64,000 nucleotides of DNA from Curvularia sp. ZM96 (Eukaryota > Ascomycota > Dothideomycetes > Pleosporales > Pleosporaceae): the NCBI GenBank assembly GCA_022457065.1, contig JAJGBQ010000005.1, positions 2,852,001 through 2,916,000 on the forward strand, read 5' to 3'. The stretch's first letter is position 1; each line of letters opens with the position of its first letter. The notes beneath the pieces are model-generated. The model was not told where the DNA came from. It ran no database searches and worked only from the letters and a program-made list of their open reading frames with translations. A program made the position numbers and the translations under genes. Of the stretch, positions 43,393 through 53,619 are shown piece by piece.

Positions 43393-44836
43393 TCAGTCCA
43401 CCCAAACGTCATTCAACAGCCATACCTGTCCCGCCCACTGCTCCTTCACAGTCGGCCAAATCATTTCGGGTGGCAGGACAAATCCACCTCCACTCGCGTC
43501 TTGCGGACTCAATTCCATTGTCCAAGAATGCTCAGCACCATGCACCGCGTAGTGATGATCTCTCGAGTTACCCGTGGAGAAGTAGAGAATCTGGCAGCCA
43601 GGTCCAAATTCGTACGTGCTGTTTCGTATGTTTGCATCAAATATGGCCTTGGCAGTACCACCCGCTACTTCGAGCATGCGTGGAAGTGTCTCCGGAAGCG
43701 GGTCACAAGAGTAACCGTAGGGGGTAAGGATAAGTTGGCCGTAGGAATGAAAGTCAACAAACGACCGGATACCAGCCCCAGTCTTGGCGAGTTTGGCAGA
43801 CAGCCCATCCATGGCTTGGTTCTCAGGCGTATCGCCTGGTGCTTGTCCGCGATACGTCTGGCCACAGGGGTCGGGTGTTGAGCCGCCGTCTGGAGGTGTT
43901 GCGTCCCTGCAGATTCGTAGGTACGAAATCAGTGTATGTCTCACATGCATTTCGTACATGTATCTCTTACCATTCAAATTTCCAATTGCGGTTGCCATCG
44001 GTGCCGAGACAAGTTGTGTTTAGCTCGGGGCGTGGCTGGCGGTTCTTGCGCCATAACCTATCGTTGGTTTGCGTATACAAAAAGCCGTCTGGATTGTGAA
44101 AGGGGACGAGATAGAAGTCGTAGTAATCCAAGAACTTGGTCACGTTTGCGTCCCCTTTCTGGTAACCATCGATGAGCTGGTAAGCCAAATACTCAATGAC
44201 TGAGACGGTCAGCTAATTTCTATTCTTGTGCTTGTGCTGCTTACCCATTGTAGAGATCCATTCTCTTGCGTGGACGGTAGCATGCCAAAGAATGACAGGC
44301 TTCTCTTCGCGCTTTTGATGCTCCTTGTTGTCACCAAATAGATGGAACGCCCAGATCGTCCTGTTCTCATAGCTCTCTCCAATCGAAAACTTCTCAGAGT
44401 TTTCGGGAAACGCCGCGACAAGGTCGTCCCAGTATTGTAGGTGATCGGCGTAGGCATGGTAAGTGTCGAACCACGAGAGATCCGGGAGCTGACCGGCCGT
44501 GTGCAAGTCTCGCTTGTATACAGGTTCCTTGTCAGTAGACCGAATGTACTCGCCCAGGTTCGAGTTCACCAGGCGAGCCTTTAGCCCTAATGCATTGAAC
44601 GAGTCGATATCCTCAGGAGGGATGGCGACCGACAAGGTATTGCGAATAGGGTGGGTATGGTATTTGGAGAAGCGCTCTGCAAGACTCCGGGCTTCTTTGG
44701 CAGAAGAAGGCGTGATCGAATAAACCTGGTAGCCATCGTAGCTTGATTGAATACTGCGAGACTCGGGGTTGGCGCCATGTGTAAGAGGAGATGCTGCTGC
44801 CAACTGGGCAGCCAGCGCCAGCTTTAACAACCTCAT
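43393..44836 (-). CDS. Secreted zinc carboxypeptidase, M14A (MCPA-like)
   Basis: Exons 44836-44245, 44199-43971, 43906-43393; introns 45 and 64 nt; 444 aa. The start MRLLKLALAAQLAAASP gives a signal peptide; an ATG five codons upstream would put a basic stub before it. A propeptide of about 100 residues (YQVYSITPSSAKEARSLAERF on) is typical. Catalytic domain: VHAREW (zinc His and Glu), HNPDGF, GNRNWKFEWD (substrate Asn-Arg pair), DFHSYGQLI (third zinc His) and SWTMEL (catalytic Glu). A joined frame across both introns is needed for these motifs. It removes C-terminal residues from peptides outside the cell. Confidence 0.92.
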
Positions 44837-45982
44837 CTTGGATCCTGACAAAGTTTACAATACCATACAAAGTTGCGAAATCGCACCTGGACTCCTTAAG
44901 TACGCGTCTTGATCCCTGTCGTGAGCTTATCCGACCGTTAGAAAGCCAAGAGCAATGATGGAATGTTCATCTGGAATCGTCATAGCGCATAACAGTACCG
45001 CATTCAATTCCAACGCTTAGATCTTATCGAGTATGTGGAGCGATGTTCACCCGCTAGCCAAGAACATGCCCAGAAGTTTGTAACTTTGTATATCGCGAGC
45101 TTCCTAATGGGGCCCTGCCGCCAAGGAGCAAGGCAGGGCGGGTATGTACTTCCCCTCAACCCGGGTATATTGTTGAGGCCGCAAAAAGCCGCTCAACGAC
45201 CCTAGGGAATAATCCGATGAATTTCTCTATAAGCTGTGTTCTCTTCGCATTACGCAAAGATGCTATGCAGCAAAAAATCTTGTTAGAGGCAAATTTCATA
45301 TGTTCATGACTTCCTGTTCAACGCCCTTCACCATGCGTGTGGACTTCCGCGTCTCCAGGATCTTCACGCGCAATTACTATTTGGAGAATAGCACAAGGAT
45401 AAATAAAGGGACTTAGAAAGATATAACCGTGAATAAGGTTCTGAGGTGTATAGAAGTAACGGTGCATCAGCACAATAAGCTATGCTCACCTACCTCCGCA
45501 GATATCCCAGCCACTCGTCAACGTCTCTGTAGTGGAGCCACCCCTGGTGTCGCATTGCACATGCACCATTCAAAGAGCTTGAATATAGGCTAAGGAATCA
45601 ATTCAAGAATGCATTGGTATTATGGATACAAAAGTGGAAGGATTACAGAATAAAGAAATTACCAAACAATTCACGACGTGCGACGGCTATCAACTCAACT
45701 AACAAGAGTAACAATCGATTCATCAAAGAAACATCTCGCGTCGCATCAGAGAGACCAAAATTGGTATCGATTCTTGCTAACTACCGCACTATGGCGATGG
45801 GGAACGTTTCACTCATTTAGGCATAGCGCCCTTGAATAATTCCGTCTTCATATCTTCCACACACTACCCAAGACATACGCCAAAATAAAAACTGGAAGCT
45901 ACAGCATTCGTCTTTACCTACACTCAATCAATTCCATTGGCATCTCAGACCCCAATAAAACCATTCACCACCCAGCAACACC
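44837..45982. other. Divergent intergenic region
   Basis: 1.15 kb upstream of both the carboxypeptidase and the acetyltransferase. No supported gene; a short open frame at 45614-45820 (68 codons) has no recognisable feature. Confidence 0.4.
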
Positions 45983-46723
45983 ATGCCGGCAATGCTTGAC
46001 GACCCAACATCACCACACATCCCACTAACACACTCAATCCCGCAATTCTTCCCAACAAATGTCACTCTCCGGGACGGCACTACCAAAGCCACCATCCTCC
46101 CCTTCACTTCGATCACCCAGGTCCCTCCATCTCTCGTCTCCTTCCTCTGCACGCAACTCGCCCTCGAAATCGAGGCCGGCGACACATACCCGATGCTTTC
46201 ACCAATTCCTCTCTCAGCATTTGGCCCATACTGGTTCGGCACCTTCGCCGCCGTCATGCTACTCGGAGAGTCCCTAAGCGTCGAGGATGTTGCTGGAATG
46301 CAAGATGCAGATTGGTCACAACTCTGTCTGGGGAGTTTCTACATCAAGCCGAATTACCCCGGGCGTAGCAGCCATGTCTGTAACGCGGGGTTCTTGGTTA
46401 CCAAGCTGCGGAGGAATGCAGGTGTGGGGACGTTAATGGCTAAGGCGTATTTGGGGTGGGCGCCAAAGTTGGTAAGTGTAATCATATAGCTGGTGATTCT
46501 ATGGGGGGCTGATGAACGATAGGGTTTTACGTATTCGGTGTTTAATCTGGTTTACGAGACGAATGTTGCGTCTTGCAGGATTTGGGATTCTTTAGGATTT
46601 GAGAGAATTGGAAGGGTGAAGAAGTGTGGGCAGTTGAAGAGCTTTCCTGGACGGAAAGTAGATGCCATTATTTACGGGTACGATTTTGAACCAGAAGAGG
46701 AAAGTGCATCAGTATCGAATTAA
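45983..46723 (+). CDS. GNAT N-acetyltransferase (Mpr1/Spt10-like fold)
   Basis: Exons 45983-46471 and 46523-46723; a 51-nt intron in phase 0; 229 aa. The acetyl-CoA loop reads RRNAGVGTLMAKAYLGWAP. The C-terminal GNAT strands are YSVFNLVYETNVASCRIWDS and LGFERIGRVKKCGQL, a pattern shared by fungal acetyltransferases near yeast Mpr1. The N-terminal part carries a typical ITQVPPSLVSFL helix. The substrate is not deducible; Mpr1 relatives act on toxic proline analogues and polyamine- or lysine-like amines, so that is only a lead. An ATG three codons in (MLDDPT) is an alternative start. It converges on the CoA-transferase gene with about 55 bp between stops. Confidence 0.83.
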
Positions 46724-46777
46724 GAGATATGTACATTTAGTATCGAAAGAAGATGAAGAACGCTGATCATTCGCAAC

Positions 46778-48520
46778 CTAAGCCAACCACTTTATTTCTT
46801 CCAGCTTCTCCACGCCGTAGGGCACACTCGGTGAACTCCAAGCCGCTCCCTCGGCACCCTTGATCTGCGGCACGGGCTTCAGAATGCTCAACCGCTTGCC
46901 TTCAAACGCGCTGTTCTCAAAGCTCTGGTACCACCCACAGTTCTCCTCCAAGTACTGGCCAATGACCTTCTTCCAGCCCTTGTAAATCGTTGCAAGCAGG
47001 TCAAGCACATGGTGGCTTCCGCGCATCTCGCCCCACTGGAACCTCTCTTGACATTGCTTGACGGTCTCAAGTGGGTAGAGACCAACGTCTTCGCGCAGCG
47101 CATAAGCGTTGACGCCAACAAGTGAAGCGTGGACCTGGTAGCTTCCTCCCTTAATGGCGCGGTCGCGCAGAGCTTGCATCGTACCTACGGCTGCGAGGAC
47201 TCCAGTGGACATGTCTGAGATGGGCAGACAAGGCAAAACCGCCTCGTTCTTGGGAAGATTCTGTGTGACCTCGAGGGCCTTGCCAGTCACGTACGCAGAG
47301 CCAGCTGCGGCATCTGCAATTTGTTGCCAACCAGGTCGCTCCTTGTAATATCCGTCTGGTCCATAGCAGTTCTCAGACACGTATACGATGCCCTTGCCTC
47401 GCTTACCAGCCATCTCTAGCATCTCGTCAATACCGAGACCGAACTTGGCCATCTTACCCAAGCGGAAGCCCTGGATGAATACATCTGCGTCAGCAAGCAG
47501 TGACTGGAGGTACTTCCTATCAGACTCGCTGCGCAGATCGACAGTTGATGTTCGCTTTCCGGCGTTGAGAGTGAGCTGCATGATGTTGATATCGGGAAGA
47601 TGAGGAGCGTTGAGGCGGATCACATCGGCGCCAAATGCTGTGAGAATGGTTCCGACCTCAGGGCCAGCGATGACACGAGTGAGTTCTACAATCTTCACAC
47701 CAGCAAGGGGCCTGCGGTCTTGTGGATTGAAGAGCGGAAAGCTGACGGGTGGGGTGGGGATGGCCTGCTTCTGCTGCTTGACATTGACAAGCGGGTGTGC
47801 GGCCAGTGATTTTCCCATGGTCGACTCGTTCCATTGCTGCGGCGTGAAGCAGATAGAGCCGCAAAGGCCCTTCATCAAGTTCTTCATCTCGAGCTCAGCG
47901 GGGCTGAAGTTCTTGGTGTGCTTGGCAATGAGCTCTGCGGCCTCCTCGTTGGACGAGGTTGGCGTATTGGGATCAAGACCGATCATCTCCAGAGTAGGAG
48001 GAGCGTTCATACTTCCGTGAAGAGAATACCATGTTTCGGGATCCTTGGTAGGATACAACGCGGTTGCACGATACTTTAGTGGCGTATCCGTCCAGCCTTT
48101 CTCCCAGTCAGGAAGCAGCGCATTCAGCTTCTTCTGTGCGGACAGAGTGGGCACGTCTTCTCCATTGACGAATGCTGTAGCGACGCAACCGAACCACATT
48201 GCAGCGTGGGTAGTGTTGATGGTAATCTCGCGCTTGTCGTCTTTCGCCCCTCGTATCGCAAGTATCTCATCTGCGAGTACACCACACATGGCATGCAGTG
48301 CAGCGGCAACGGATGTTGCCTTGATGGGTCCTGGGATTACAGGATATTCCTCGCCTGTGAACTTGACTTTTGAGAGTAAAGCTTCATCCTGAGTGAAGCC
48401 GGGTGTTTGTGATGCGAGCTGACGGAAGATGCGTTCACTGTCTTGCGGGACGGGAACGAAAGTCTTGTCTGTATAGGTCCCAGGACCATAAACATCAGGG
48501 ATACGGTCTGAGGAAACCAT
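46778..48520 (-). CDS. CoA-transferase family III (CaiB/BaiF) protein
   Basis: Single exon, 580 aa from the ATG at 48520 (MVSSDRIPDVYGPGTY); the frame extends 41 codons up without features. The first about 250 residues are a divergent half. The second half from about 270 (PLAGVKIVELTRVIAGPEVG, then FGADVIRLNAPHL and LNAGKRTSTVDLRS) is a full CoA-transferase III domain, with the catalytic-region Asp in LPISDMSTGVLAAVG. Such enzymes move CoA between carboxylic acids such as carnitine, formate or branched acids. The fungal two-part layout is seen in uncharacterised relatives. It diverges from a 3-hydroxyacyl-CoA dehydrogenase, which suggests joint acid catabolism. Confidence 0.85.
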   Translation of the reverse strand: MVSSDRIPDVYGPGTYTDKTFVPVPQDSERIFRQLASQTPGFTQDEALLSKVKFTGEEYPVIPGPIKATSVAAALHAMCGVLADEILAIRGAKDDKREITINTTHAAMWFGCVATAFVNGEDVPTLSAQKKLNALLPDWEKGWTDTPLKYRATALYPTKDPETWYSLHGSMNAPPTLEMIGLDPNTPTSSNEEAAELIAKHTKNFSPAELEMKNLMKGLCGSICFTPQQWNESTMGKSLAAHPLVNVKQQKQAIPTPPVSFPLFNPQDRRPLAGVKIVELTRVIAGPEVGTILTAFGADVIRLNAPHLPDINIMQLTLNAGKRTSTVDLRSESDRKYLQSLLADADVFIQGFRLGKMAKFGLGIDEMLEMAGKRGKGIVYVSENCYGPDGYYKERPGWQQIADAAAGSAYVTGKALEVTQNLPKNEAVLPCLPISDMSTGVLAAVGTMQALRDRAIKGGSYQVHASLVGVNAYALREDVGLYPLETVKQCQERFQWGEMRGSHHVLDLLATIYKGWKKVIGQYLEENCGWYQSFENSAFEGKRLSILKPVPQIKGAEGAAWSSPSVPYGVEKLEEIKWLA

Positions 48521-49282
48521 GGTTGTGGTGTAGAGTGTACTTTGCAACGAAACAATTGAAGAAATACAAAACCAAGAAGAATGTAAAGCGGGGTGTTCAG
48601 CTTGAGATGGATGACGTTGCCCGGTGCGGTTAAAGTGTCTCAAGGTGGTTAAGGTAGTTGACTAGATGCTAGTCTACTCAAGCAGTGCCTCTCTCTTATA
48701 TCTTCAATGTTGAAGTTATATAACCAGGGTCTGCAACTCCAAGTTTCTCAAAAGTTTACAGTAACGCGTGTCCGATCGATCCAGAAGGAGATAGTTCGGA
48801 GATATTTCATCATTATCTCTACCATTCCTTCGTACGAACATCATAAACCTAGCAGTCCTACGGGGTACGCTGCGTTGTTCTGCGCTTAAACCATGGGCGG
48901 TAACTTGGCCGAGATCTCCCGCGCGCAACCTTTCCCTAGTCCGAGCACCAAACCGGCGAGTTTGCATCATATTCCCAACGTTGTCAAAATCTCTGCTCTG
49001 AACATGCTTGTGCTACACAAAGGTAGACCCTTGCTATCGGACCGCTCCGGGCAATTGGCGATCAGATCGGCGGTCTGACATCACTTCGGTGATCGGCCGG
49101 TGTTGTGGTTCCTCGTGCGAACGTCTCTTCATTAGCCAGGCACCACGAGATGCGATGGAATATGTGCAAGTGATAGAACTTTAAATGACAGGATGTGGCA
49201 CCTTATTTCGCGTTAATAGTTTTCAAATATCAAGTTTCACAAGTCAATTCATTCAGTTCTGTTCAGTTGAATTCAATTCAAA
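48521..49282. promoter_or_regulatory. Shared promoter of CoA-transferase and hydroxyacyl-CoA dehydrogenase
   Basis: 762 bp between divergent starts. A CGG-N6-CCG inverted triplet pair lies at 49038-49049, followed within about 70 bp by further CGG triplets (near 49068-49072, 49086 and 49096-49101): the kind of site used by Zn2Cys6 activators. No TATA box stands out. Confidence 0.45.
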
Positions 49283-50269
49283 ATGCCACACTCAACAGTC
49301 TCTTTCCCAATCCAGCGTATCACTGTCATTGGCAGTGGCTCAATTGGAGCATCATGGGCTGCTCTCTTCCTGGCGCAAGGCCTCAAAGTGACAGCCTTCG
49401 ACATCAACCCAGCCGCTGAAGCAACACTGCGGAAGCTCGTCACTAATGCACTTCCTGTCCTGGAATCTCTGGGTCTTCGCAAGAGCGCCAAAGCATCTCC
49501 TGAGGAAATCGTATTCACAACCGACCTAGCAACAGCTCTCAAAGACGCCGACTTTGTACAAGAGAACGGGCCTGAAAGGCTCGATCTTAAGCAGCAACTT
49601 TTCAACACCATCGTCTCCCATGTGCGCCCAGATACCATCATCGCCACCTCATCCAGTGGCTTAACCTGCACATCAATCCAGTCCGGTATGAGGGCGGAAT
49701 CACACCCTGAGCGTGTTGTAATTGGACATCCTTTCAACCCACCTCACCTTATCCCACTTGTGGAAGTTGTTGGCGGTGAGCAGACCGTACCAGAGACCAT
49801 CGAACGCACAATGGCCTTCTACACAGCCATTGGCAAGAAAGCTGTGCACGTCAAGAAGGAAGTTGTTGGACACATTGCGAACCGACTGCAGGCAGCATTG
49901 ATGCGCGAAATGCTGCATATGGTGCAGGATGATATTTGTAGCATCTCAGACATTGACGAGGCCATGGCGTACGGACCAGGACTGCGTTGGGGCATCATGG
50001 GCCCCAATACACTGTTCCATCTCGCCGGCGGTGAGCAGGGCGCTCAGCACATGGCGAATCACCTACTGGATCCCCTGACTACTTGGTGGGCACAGAAGGA
50101 CCCCGTGCTGGATGACGACTTAAGGAAGAAGTGGGTTGAGGGTACGATGGAAGCAGTTGCTGCGAGGAAATTTGATGACTTGGTTACACAGCGTGATTCG
50201 GAGTTGGTCAAGTTGCTGAACTTGAGGCAGGAGTGGGATGGGTATGCGGAGAAAAGGAAGAACTTGTAG
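49283..50269 (+). CDS. 3-hydroxyacyl-CoA dehydrogenase family (lambda-crystallin/carnitine DH-like)
   Basis: Single exon, 328 aa. Rossmann fold ITVIGSGSIGASWAALFLAQ (GxGxxG) with FDINP binding the ribose; NGPERLDLKQQLF; SSSGLTCTSIQ; GHPFNPPHLIPLVEVVGG with the catalytic His; C-terminal helical domain with GPGLRWGIMGPNTLFHL. This subgroup includes L-carnitine dehydrogenase, L-gulonate 3-dehydrogenase and 3-hydroxybutyryl-CoA dehydrogenase; the exact substrate is open. Lying beside a CaiB-type CoA-transferase and followed by a beta-propeller gene on the same strand, it looks like part of a small hydroxy-acid or carnitine-type catabolic group. No peroxisomal targeting end is seen (ends RKNL). 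Confidence 0.88.
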   Translation: MPHSTVSFPIQRITVIGSGSIGASWAALFLAQGLKVTAFDINPAAEATLRKLVTNALPVLESLGLRKSAKASPEEIVFTTDLATALKDADFVQENGPERLDLKQQLFNTIVSHVRPDTIIATSSSGLTCTSIQSGMRAESHPERVVIGHPFNPPHLIPLVEVVGGEQTVPETIERTMAFYTAIGKKAVHVKKEVVGHIANRLQAALMREMLHMVQDDICSISDIDEAMAYGPGLRWGIMGPNTLFHLAGGEQGAQHMANHLLDPLTTWWAQKDPVLDDDLRKKWVEGTMEAVAARKFDDLVTQRDSELVKLLNLRQEWDGYAEKRKNL

Positions 50270-51023
50270 AAGGTTGATATGTGAGGTTCTAGATCGATTA
50301 GATACCCTTCTGTAATGCATTTTAAAGTTTCTCATAAATGCTACAACAATGCCAACTGTGGTTGTTAGTTCAGCGTTGCCAGCCTTCTTCCCATAATATA
50401 ATATGAATGCCTTAAGAGTTCCCAAGTAGATTCATGCCTACATCCTCCTGTTAATTCAGTGTTGATACAAGATCCAATCGTAGCTTGTGAAGGATTGGCC
50501 AGAGTGATGACGTCATTCCGGGCAGCGTGGCTAACTCCCGGCCTTACACCCTGGACCCATATGCATTTCACGTTGCAAAAATGTTTTCTTCCAGTGCTGA
50601 AACTTTCTTTGATTACCAGAAGGAGAGAACAGGCTCTATTTCGAGCAATTGCGGCGTGGTGAATTTAGCGGTGATGACATAGGCTCGGCCGAGTTCCCCA
50701 GCAAACCCGATCTTGCAAACGTGCGACGCGTTAATTCGGACGTGCGTAAAAAGTGGAATGGAGGTGAGTTGCTTTACGGGGAATCATGGCATACTGTGGA
50801 TCCGAGTTTGCCCCGAATAGCTCATAGTGATGACGGGGGCAATCGTGGTCGGCGTAGGTATGTGTATATGTATATAGCAGGCGGGCGGCCTTGAATCGAT
50901 GGCCTGATAGGTATTTGACAAAACTTTACACATTATACACATCTTCTTGAACGTGATATCAATTACCTGCTATATCAATTGTATCATATTTCATCTAGTT
51001 GGGCCTTTTCCACGACACACGTC
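50270..51023. other. Intergenic region
   Basis: 754 bp between tandem genes; no gene seen. A run of short ATATA stretches near 50860-50990 precedes the next start. Confidence 0.4.
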
Positions 51024-51947
51024 ATGCCTTCAATCACTGAGCTACCCTCGGGGACAGCCTCGAAACAACGTCTCTATATTCTCGACGCATCACTCTCCTC
51101 GCCCAACCATACAGGCGGTCGCATAGTCTCATGTAATACGGATGGAAGCGACCTGCAGCCTGTCATATCATCAGTTCCCACACTGCCGGATGGCATGGCA
51201 ATTGACCGGAGTAGCAACGCCATGTGGTGGACGAACATGGGCACTGCACTCTCTACCAACACGGGCAGCATTGAGACAGCTTCACTCGATGGCTCCAATC
51301 GTCGCACAGTTGTGCCTCCCGGCACAAAGGGCGTCTGGACACCGAAGCAAATTACCCTTGCAAGGGAGAGCCGCACCCTCTACTGGTGCGACCGTGAAGG
51401 CATGAAGGTCATGCGCATGCCGCTGGAAACAGAAGAGCCCGAGGTTCTTGTATCTACTGGTGACCCACAAAACGCAGAGGATGCGGCAGATACACGGAAT
51501 TGGTGTGTTGGTATTGCGGTCGACGAGCGCAGAGGCTGGTTTTACTGGACACAAAAAGGTGCATCCAAAGGAAATGCGGGGGCCATTTATCGCGCGCGCA
51601 TTGATAATGCAGAAGTGCGTGAGAAGGTTTTCGACAAACTACCTGAGCCGATTGACCTCGAATTGGACGAAGAGAAGGCTGTGTTATACTGGACAGATCG
51701 TGGAGACCCCCCTAAGGGTAACACGTTGAACAGGGCGTTTGTTGGAGGTGGCGAGGAACCAGTGGGAGAGGTTGAGATTCTCGCAAGCCGGTTCCATGAG
51801 ACAATTGGACTCGCATTAGACCTGGAGAACAGGGCCGCGTATGTGAGCGACCTCGCGGGCGGTGTGTATGCAGTTGATCTGCAAACATGCAAAAAGAAGG
51901 TGTTGTTTCCTGAGTTGGGGGATTTGACAGGCATTGCTATTGTATAG
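51024..51947 (+). CDS. YWTD/LDLR class B beta-propeller protein
   Basis: Single exon, 307 aa from the ATG at 51024 (MPSITELPSG). Regularly spaced YWTD-like blades: MWWTNMG, LYWCDREG, FYWTQKGA, LYWTDRGD and AYVSDLAG, each with upstream P-x-G-x-x-x-D-type turns (LPDGMAIDRSS). No signal peptide. In fungi such soluble propellers often sit next to dehydrogenases and resemble SMP-30/gluconolactonase-like hydrolases, so a lactonase role in the neighbouring pathway is possible but not shown. It follows the 3-hydroxyacyl-CoA dehydrogenase on the same strand. Confidence 0.82.
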   Translation: MPSITELPSGTASKQRLYILDASLSSPNHTGGRIVSCNTDGSDLQPVISSVPTLPDGMAIDRSSNAMWWTNMGTALSTNTGSIETASLDGSNRRTVVPPGTKGVWTPKQITLARESRTLYWCDREGMKVMRMPLETEEPEVLVSTGDPQNAEDAADTRNWCVGIAVDERRGWFYWTQKGASKGNAGAIYRARIDNAEVREKVFDKLPEPIDLELDEEKAVLYWTDRGDPPKGNTLNRAFVGGGEEPVGEVEILASRFHETIGLALDLENRAAYVSDLAGGVYAVDLQTCKKKVLFPELGDLTGIAIV

Positions 51948-52035
51948 ATATCTGTAACATATAATATTTGCATGGTTCAAAATCTTACGTTTAATCGATA
52001 CAATGCGATCTCTCTCGTATCAAGATTTTGATAAT

Positions 52036-52472
52036 TTACCTGAACTTGGGAACGACAGGCCGCTTCGTGAGCGCCAACGCAACCCACCCTCCAATCAAGC
52101 ACATTCCACCAATTGGGGTGACTGGACCCATAAACTTGCCAAAACGCTGAGGATCCAGGACAAGCAGGTACAGAGAGCCGGAGAACATGGTCATGCCTGC
52201 GGTGAGCAGACCCATGGCGACCGTGTTTTGCGGCGCGACGACGGATGCGAATGTCAGGACAGCTGAGTGAATGAGCTGGTGGACGTTAGCAGCAGAAATA
52301 GTAAAATTTTCGATCAACATAGCGGTAAGTGTACCTGATACTGTGCCGCAGTTCCCCAGTTCGCAATGCGCGCAGGGTCTGCAATTCGCTTCTTCAAGCC
52401 GTGAGCTCCGAATGCGCCGAGCATGACACTCGATGCGCCATACAGACAGCCGATAGTCCAGAAGGGAGGCAT
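52036..52472 (-). CDS. DUF423 (TMEM256-like) small membrane protein
   Basis: Exons 52472-52335 and 52275-52036; a 59-nt intron with TGCTAAC branch, phase 0; 125 aa. It reads MPPFWTIGCLYGASSVMLGA then FGAHGLKKR, WGTAAQYQ-LIHSAVLTFAS, FSGSLYLLVL and GGMCLIGGWVALALT: four hydrophobic segments and the FGAHGL and YQ.IH motifs of the DUF423 family. An upstream in-frame ATG (52610) would add 46 residues with no membrane segment. Function unknown; probably an inner-membrane or organelle protein. Confidence 0.85.
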
Positions 52473-52796
52473 TGTATTGAGCTGGTTTAGTGGTTCCTGG
52501 TTAGGAGTGAGTTGGTGAGCTGGAGTAGCGTAAGAGTTGTGACGGAAGTTGATGGGTGAGGTAACCTGAGGTGTGATTCCATAGCTCGAGCTTGGGCCGA
52601 GGCTGCACAATGCATCTCTCGAGTTTCTCCATAATCCTAATGTGACACTGTCGGATGCTGATTTTGACGTGTTGTACTCAAAGCTACAGCCTAAGGTATC
52701 CCTGTATGTTCAAGTAATATTTTTGCTTGTGGCACTTTCTCAGCCCGTAGGGCAAATAAGATTGGTATGGAGTCGTATCGAGGATACTAACACTCT

Positions 52797-53027
52797 CTCC
52801 CACAGCCAACAAAATCAGAAAACTAGCACAGCTCACCTACTTGTACAAAAGCTATCAACACAGTAAATAAGAAATAGATATGACAACTACAGCTACTTCC
52901 AAAGCTAGAATCGCAAGTGTTAAGATATTATAGATTAAAAGTAAATGTGACAACTTTTTAAGTAACTGTGACAACTACAGCTACATTTAAAGTAAGCCGC
53001 CACTCCCGGTTTCACCAGTTATGCGAG
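52797..53027 (+). mobile_element. MITE-like repeat, copy 5 (231 bp)
   Basis: The left end reads CTCCCACAGCCAACAAAATC then AGAAAA; the right end reads CTCCCGGTTTCACCAGTTAT then GCGAG. Cores begin at 52880, 52947 and 52968: one 67-bp step and one 21-bp step, as if 46 bp had been lost from one unit. It lies between the DUF423 start and the tRNA. Confidence 0.75.
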
Positions 53028-53204
53028 AGACATAAGAAGCTGGATTCACTCTGGATTATCGCAATAGGCATGGAATCGTCTCGTACATGGTTGAACACAC
53101 TACACTGTAGGGCTGGAAACCATACCCTGTTCAGGCAAATTCTCGGCGAATAGAGAAGGTGAAAAAAAATTGCACCCGAGCATCCACCAAGGCTGCACGA
53201 TGGT

Positions 53205-53210
53205 AAAAAA
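53205..53210 (-). terminator. Pol III terminator of the tRNA-Arg gene
   Basis: A run of six T on the minus strand begins 4 nt beyond the tRNA discriminator base. Confidence 0.8.
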
Positions 53211-53214
53211 GAAG

Positions 53215-53297
53215 TGACCTAACCAGGGGTCGAACCTGGAATCTCTTGATATCGAATTGAATCGTAGTCAAGCGCCTTGCCATTGGGCCATTAGGCC
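53215..53297 (-). tRNA. tRNA-Arg (anticodon ACG) with 11-nt intron
   Basis: Minus strand, 83 nt including the discriminator base. Acceptor stem GGCCTAA pairs with TTAGGTC (one G-U). D stem GCC/GGC. Anticodon stem CTTGA/TCAAG with loop CTACGA-A, anticodon ACG. An 11-nt intron (TTCAATTCGAT) sits after position 37, the normal place. T stem CCAGG/CCTGG around TTCGACC. T-rich terminator follows. Reads CGU (and CGC/CGA if A34 becomes inosine). Confidence 0.92.
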
Positions 53298-53619
53298 TGT
53301 TGTTCTTGTGATGGGAAAGCTTAGAATAATATCGCATATAGCCAAGGTTTTGCGTCAGCTGCAAAGGACGTTCGTCGCGGGGCACACCCCACGTCATTAG
53401 CCCCACCATAGCCTTTTCCCCAATACGACGCGAGCGTAATGCACCACCCTCGACAGCCTCAAACCATGGCCTGCCTAGTGTTGAGCGGTTGCCTAGCACT
53501 GCGTTCCTCTTTTTTCACTACTGCAGTAACCTGATCATTGTCATAGACAATCTCCTGTTCACGAAATCCGCGCTCCTCGTACCTCAGCCCCTCTGTATAG
53601 ACATTACAATTGCAACACT
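53298..53619. other. Intergenic region
   Basis: 322 bp between the tRNA 5' end and the Nudix gene; includes both upstream regions. Nothing further recognised. Confidence 0.4.
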
